Assembly (NCBI RefSeq): GCF_003815675.1
Contig: NZ_CP033918.1
Coordinates: 2,232,001 to 2,296,000 of the forward strand
DNA length: 64,000 bases
Reading direction: 5' to 3'
Origin: Chryseobacterium sp. G0186
GTDB lineage: Bacteria > Bacteroidota > Bacteroidia > Flavobacteriales > Weeksellaceae
The notes beneath the pieces were generated by a model. It had not been told where the DNA came from and did no database searches. It worked only from the letters and a program-made list of their open reading frames with translations. Every line of letters starts with the position of its first letter. Position 1 is the stretch's first letter. The translations under genes were made by a program, and so were the position numbers. Of the stretch, positions 60,689 to 64,000 are shown piece after piece.

Positions 60689-61903
60689 TTATTTCCTAAC
60701 AGGAGTTCTGAATTCTCCATATCCCATCAGCCCATCATAATTTCTTCCAAAAGGTGCATAATACAGAAATGCCTGATAAAGATTTTCTGTCTGCCAGAAA
60801 TTACCGTTTACTTCACCAAAATCCAACGGCTTATCGCCCAGTTTCGTTGCTAAAACATAATTATAGAAACCTTGCTTCAGGAAAATTTTGGCAATGTATT
60901 GTTTGCTGGCTGCATCATACTGCATCTGGTTTTCCTTAGTCGCCTGGAAATTATTGAATCCCCCGAGAATATAAATATTTTTATCTACAGGCTCTGACTC
61001 TAAATAAAAGTATACCCATGAATAATCTGCTTCCCTTTCCGCATCCCTTTCTCTTCCCAGATCATTTCTTCTGTAATACCAGGCTCCGTTTACATCGGGT
61101 TGATACTGATAATTTAACGGAAAAGCCCATACCGGATGTAAATAGGTGTGATTTACATCATCTTTTACCTCTACCGCACGAACCATATCCGCAGCGATGG
61201 TCATATTTTTATTATCGAAATAATAGAATTCATTATCGCCCGGGAAAGTAAGATTCATCTGCTGAAATAGCATTTGATTTCCCAGTACCGTACTTGGTTT
61301 CTGATTAGAAATAACCATATTCGGATTGTTATTCTGCATCACATTCAATGTCATGGAGTTGACATTGGAGGAAAGATCTCCTCCTTTTGGAGAGGCCTTT
61401 ACTTCTACCCTTTGATTGATATTGGGATTTTTTGCATCTGCAATTCTTGATACATTCACTCCCAGAGAGGCCATATCTTCCACCAGATAAAATCTTCTTT
61501 TAAAGAGGGGTTTATCTGCTGAGTCCTTATAAACGATCAGTTCAAAGTTACCTGAAATCTTTGGTTGTATCTTATCACTTGGGAATGTCAGTTTGTAATG
61601 CGTGTACGCCTGCAACGTATTGAATGAATATTGAAATTTATCCAAAAGAGCATTCATACTTCCATTGGCAAACTCTGTAAAGAACAGGTTATCATCATTC
61701 CAGTTTCTGTCATAATGCTTAATGGTATAGCGATAGATCTCGCTTCCATTGGTAAGGTCATCAAAACTCAAAACCAATTGTTCACCGAACTTGATTACAG
61801 GAGTTTCATCATTCGTCTGGGGGTTGAACAACTGGATACTTTGGATATTTTGTCCATAAACCAGTCCGCTCAAGGAGAGTAAGAGTATTCGCAAAGTTTT
61901 CAT
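60689..61903 (-). CDS. Type IX secretion system plug protein (DUF5103)
   Basis: The 404-residue protein has a signal peptide (GLVYGQ) and the DUF5103 layout: an N-terminal domain with GEQLVLSFDDLTNGSEIYRY and YTIKHYDRNWN, a middle beta-sandwich (FELIVYKDSADKPLFKRRFY), and a C-terminal carbohydrate-binding-like fold (YILGGFNNFQATKENQMQYD ... FLKQGFYNYVLATK). In the T9SS translocon of Flavobacterium a protein of this family plugs the SprA channel from the periplasmic side. It fits the T9SS cargo genes in this window. Confidence 0.88.
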   Translation of the reverse strand: MKTLRILLLSLSGLVYGQNIQSIQLFNPQTNDETPVIKFGEQLVLSFDDLTNGSEIYRYTIKHYDRNWNDDNLFFTEFANGSMNALLDKFQYSFNTLQAYTHYKLTFPSDKIQPKISGNFELIVYKDSADKPLFKRRFYLVEDMASLGVNVSRIADAKNPNINQRVEVKASPKGGDLSSNVNSMTLNVMQNNNPNMVISNQKPSTVLGNQMLFQQMNLTFPGDNEFYYFDNKNMTIAADMVRAVEVKDDVNHTYLHPVWAFPLNYQYQPDVNGAWYYRRNDLGRERDAEREADYSWVYFYLESEPVDKNIYILGGFNNFQATKENQMQYDAASKQYIAKIFLKQGFYNYVLATKLGDKPLDFGEVNGNFWQTENLYQAFLYYAPFGRNYDGLMGYGEFRTPVRK

Positions 61904-61974
61904 TATGACGAAGATAACGAAAAATAGCCATTTTCTTAATAATATCGTATTTTTGAATAAAAAATATTCAGATT

Positions 61975-62613
61975 ATGCTTCAGATTCAAGGGTTCGTTTT
62001 CAACTTTGCCAGCGAAAATACATACATCATCTACAACGAAAATAAGAACGCCTGGTTAATTGATCCGGGAAATATGAATGCTCAGGAAACTCAGGCCATA
62101 GACCAATTTATTAAGGAAAATGAGCTGACAATTCAGAAAATTCTTTTGACTCATGCTCATATTGATCATGTTTTAGGATTACAATGGGCATTTGATACTT
62201 TTAAAGTTCCTGTACAGATGCATCAAGAGGATCAGGAAGTTTTGGATATGCTTCAGGCCAGTGGAATGAGATTCGGTTTTCCCGTTGATCCTGTAAAAGT
62301 AGATGTTGAGTATGTAAAAGAAGGTGACGAATTGGATCTGGATGGAGAAAAATTCAAGATCTATCATGTTCCTGGACATTCTCCGGGAAGTGTGGTCTAT
62401 CATAATGAAAATCAAAAATTCATGATCTCCGGCGATGTTCTTTTTGAAGGAAGCATCGGAAGAACGGATCTTTATAAAGGAAATTATGATCAATTGATCG
62501 ACGGCATCAGAACAAAGCTTTTTGTTTTAGATTCTGACACACAGGTTTTTTCCGGCCATGGAAATCCTACCTCTATTGGCTTTGAGAAACAGTACAATCC
62601 GTTTTTGAAATAG
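61975..62613 (+). CDS. MBL-fold metallo-hydrolase, glyoxalase II-like
   Basis: The 212-residue cytoplasmic protein has the metallo-beta-lactamase motif THAHIDHVLG (~60-69), the His of YHVPGHSPGSVVYH, the Asp of MISGDVLFEGSIGRTDL and a C-terminal FSGHGNPTSIGFEK His. This set fits the YcbL/glyoxalase II-like subgroup that hydrolyses thioesters such as S-lactoylglutathione or related substrates; the exact substrate is unknown. A -7-like TATTTTTG lies at 61948-61955. Single gene. Confidence 0.93.
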   Translation: MLQIQGFVFNFASENTYIIYNENKNAWLIDPGNMNAQETQAIDQFIKENELTIQKILLTHAHIDHVLGLQWAFDTFKVPVQMHQEDQEVLDMLQASGMRFGFPVDPVKVDVEYVKEGDELDLDGEKFKIYHVPGHSPGSVVYHNENQKFMISGDVLFEGSIGRTDLYKGNYDQLIDGIRTKLFVLDSDTQVFSGHGNPTSIGFEKQYNPFLK

Positions 62614-62642
62614 AGATTCAAATTTGAAAGTAGAGTCTATTT

Positions 62643-62765
62643 GTTTTGCTCGCTGATTTAGCAGATAACGCAGATTTATTTATCTGTAGTTAAGATTTAT
62701 CAACATAAACATCTGCAAAATTTGCGAGATCTGCGAGAAATTTTATTGCTGACAGATTATTTAGG
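62643..62765. repeat. Decayed copy of the CTGCG...CGCAG palindromic repeat
   Basis: Contains gctgatttagcagataacg-CAGATTT and then acatctgcaaaatttgcgag-ATCTGCGAG, both parts of the family seen at 2.1-2.3 kb and in the 30.8-kb array, in scrambled order. Non-coding. Confidence 0.65.
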
Positions 62766-62783
62766 CTTACCTATATACAAATA

Positions 62784-62818
62784 AAAAACCGTCAGGAAAA
62801 TTCATCCTGACGGTTTCG
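62784..62818 (-). terminator. Terminator of the partial TonB-dependent receptor gene
   Basis: Perfect 12-base stem AAACCGTCAGGA/TCCTGACGGTTT with T run on the minus strand, 20 bases beyond the stop. Confidence 0.88.
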
Positions 62819-62837
62819 TGTTATAAAGAAATAGAGT

Positions 62838-64000
62838 TTAGAAATCTAAAGTGATTGAAGCTCTGGCAGCAGCTCCCATAATAGGTCTTGCCATTCTGAT
62901 ATTTGTTCCTGATACTCCCTGAGATCTCGGATCTCCCTCTGTAATACCAATGGTATTGAAGATATTAGTTCCATCTACAGCAAAACGAATTTTCCCTAGC
63001 TGATAAGACATTCCCGCTCCAAATTCTGTGAATGACGGCAATTTATTATCATCTGTATTTCCCTCATCCTGAAAACGTTGTCCATAATAGTTCATACTTA
63101 CATACGCTCGCCATTCTTTTGTAATATTCACAGCAGGAGAAATATTAAAGTAAAACTTAGGAATTCTTCTTACCACATTTCCACTATAGTCAAATGCGGA
63201 ACCGTCTGCATTTCTTCCCTTAAAATCCTTGTATTTTGGATTCTGAATGGTTCCGTTAAAAGTAACTTCAAAAATATTATTAAACAATCTTGCATATCCT
63301 TCAATCTCTACCCCAAGATTGCTGGTATTGGCAAATTTATTTTCAGAAGTTCCATCTATATAAACATCAGTAAATGAAAGATTTTTAAGGGTTGAATAAA
63401 ATGGAATTACAGCAATATCAAATGTACGGGAGTAGTATTTATACCCAACTTCCAGCTGATTGGTCAGTACAGGTTTTACTGCGCTAAGATCAGAGATATT
63501 ATTGTAATAAGCCTCCTCATTAGGTGATCTGAAACCATGAGAAAAACGGGCATACACTGCATTTTCACGATTGATCTTATAGTTGGATGCCAATGTATAG
63601 GAAACTTTATTGATATCATAGTACCAATAGGTAAATTGATTTCCAAGAACATTCATATTATCATCTGCCGTGGTAGTATCAAAACCATGCGTTCCATCAA
63701 CCGTTAAGCCGGAATTATTGAGATTGGCTCTTGTAGTGTTCACTTTATATCCTCTGTAAAAATCACGGCTGTAACGAATTCCTCCATTAAAACTTAATGC
63801 ATCGGTAACGTTATAATCCAGATTTACATAAAGATCATTCAAGCTTCCCTGAATTTGAGAATCTCTAACCAGAGTAGACATATCCGTTACTCCGTTATAG
63901 GTTTTAGAATATCCTGTACTGCTTGGGCTAAGGGATGGATCTACAAGATTCAATAATTCAGGTCTGTCTGTTGCTGTAGCCAGAATATTGCTCCAGTTCC
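62838..64000 (-). CDS. TonB-dependent receptor, C-terminal part (5' end outside window)
   Basis: The frame is open to the right edge of the window (the edge reads NWSNILATATDRPELLNLVD in frame), so only the last ~387 codons are present. They form the C-terminal half of a TonB-dependent barrel: aromatic-rich amphipathic strands such as LYVNLDYNVTDALSFNGGIRY and SYTLASNYKINRENAVYARF, the typical RFSHGFRSPNEEAYYNNIS, and a last strand ending ARASITLDF. The substrate cannot be read from this part. Confidence 0.9.
   Translation of the reverse strand, partial: NWSNILATATDRPELLNLVDPSLSPSSTGYSKTYNGVTDMSTLVRDSQIQGSLNDLYVNLDYNVTDALSFNGGIRYSRDFYRGYKVNTTRANLNNSGLTVDGTHGFDTTTADDNMNVLGNQFTYWYYDINKVSYTLASNYKINRENAVYARFSHGFRSPNEEAYYNNISDLSAVKPVLTNQLEVGYKYYSRTFDIAVIPFYSTLKNLSFTDVYIDGTSENKFANTSNLGVEIEGYARLFNNIFEVTFNGTIQNPKYKDFKGRNADGSAFDYSGNVVRRIPKFYFNISPAVNITKEWRAYVSMNYYGQRFQDEGNTDDNKLPSFTEFGAGMSYQLGKIRFAVDGTNIFNTIGITEGDPRSQGVSGTNIRMARPIMGAAARASITLDF

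Overview
The window looks like a chromosomal segment of a Bacteroidota / Flavobacteriia bacterium, most likely Chryseobacterium or a close relative. The evidence is low GC; type IX secretion (T9SS) C-terminal signals; a T9SS plug protein; the DUF4290-murA and rpmB-rpmG-DUF4295-ftsY gene orders; and promoters of the flavobacterial TTG/TAnnTTTG type. No tRNA, rRNA, insertion sequence, prophage or CRISPR array was seen. The species is an inference from protein resemblance, not a search result.

Layout. 0-2.4 kb: the tail of a DUF4290 protein, murA (with Asp in place of the fosfomycin-target Cys), then about 820 bp without genes holding three perfect DnaA-box sequences exactly 123 bp apart and a palindromic repeat family. 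2.4-7 kb: a free-standing NIL-domain protein behind an operator-like palindrome, a YiiX-like lipoprotein, an OmpR/HisKA two-component pair and an RhtA-like exporter, followed by 170 bp without a single G. 7.2-13.2 kb: an MgtC-family gene preceded by a possible pseudoknot, heading a CusBAC/CzcBAC-type metal efflux operon. 13.3-18 kb: DUF1801, a DUF6705-like protein, a lipoprotein with a JAMM-like motif and a T9SS adhesin. 18-21 kb: aminotransferase, lipoprotein, murB.

21-27.7 kb: a four-gene operon of TonB-dependent receptor, DUF4876 lipoprotein, DUF6850 barrel and di-haem peroxidase, the best candidate here for an undescribed system. 27.9-32 kb: proC, a VanZ-like gene, lnt, then an array of about 204-bp tandem repeats whose unit includes a copy of the 3' end of lnt. 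32-38.7 kb: an FG-GAP T9SS protein, ribosomal proteins, an exported RidA, ftsY, sppA and folK. 38.7-43 kb: three tandem OmpA-type genes, two sharing a 547-nt identical block and one lacking the OmpA domain.

43-49 kb: recQ, fmt, a frameshifted Crp/Fnr gene, a RibBX-type ribB and a luciferase-like oxidoreductase. 49.3-52.3 kb: an accessory cluster of four small uncharacterised genes and an astacin-like protease. 52.3-58.3 kb: a Pif1-type helicase, a lipoprotein, a gamma carbonic anhydrase, and a NifU / FMN reductase / ferrochelatase operon. 58.4-64 kb: a secreted M4 protease, the T9SS plug protein, an MBL hydrolase and the C-terminal part of another TonB-dependent receptor, cut by the window end.

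How the parts connect: murA and murB act in peptidoglycan synthesis, lnt finishes the lipoproteins that are frequent here, and ftsY and sppA serve membrane insertion and signal peptide turnover. The T9SS plug relates to secretion of the three T9SS cargo proteins. The metal efflux operon may be controlled by the nearby two-component pair (inference only).
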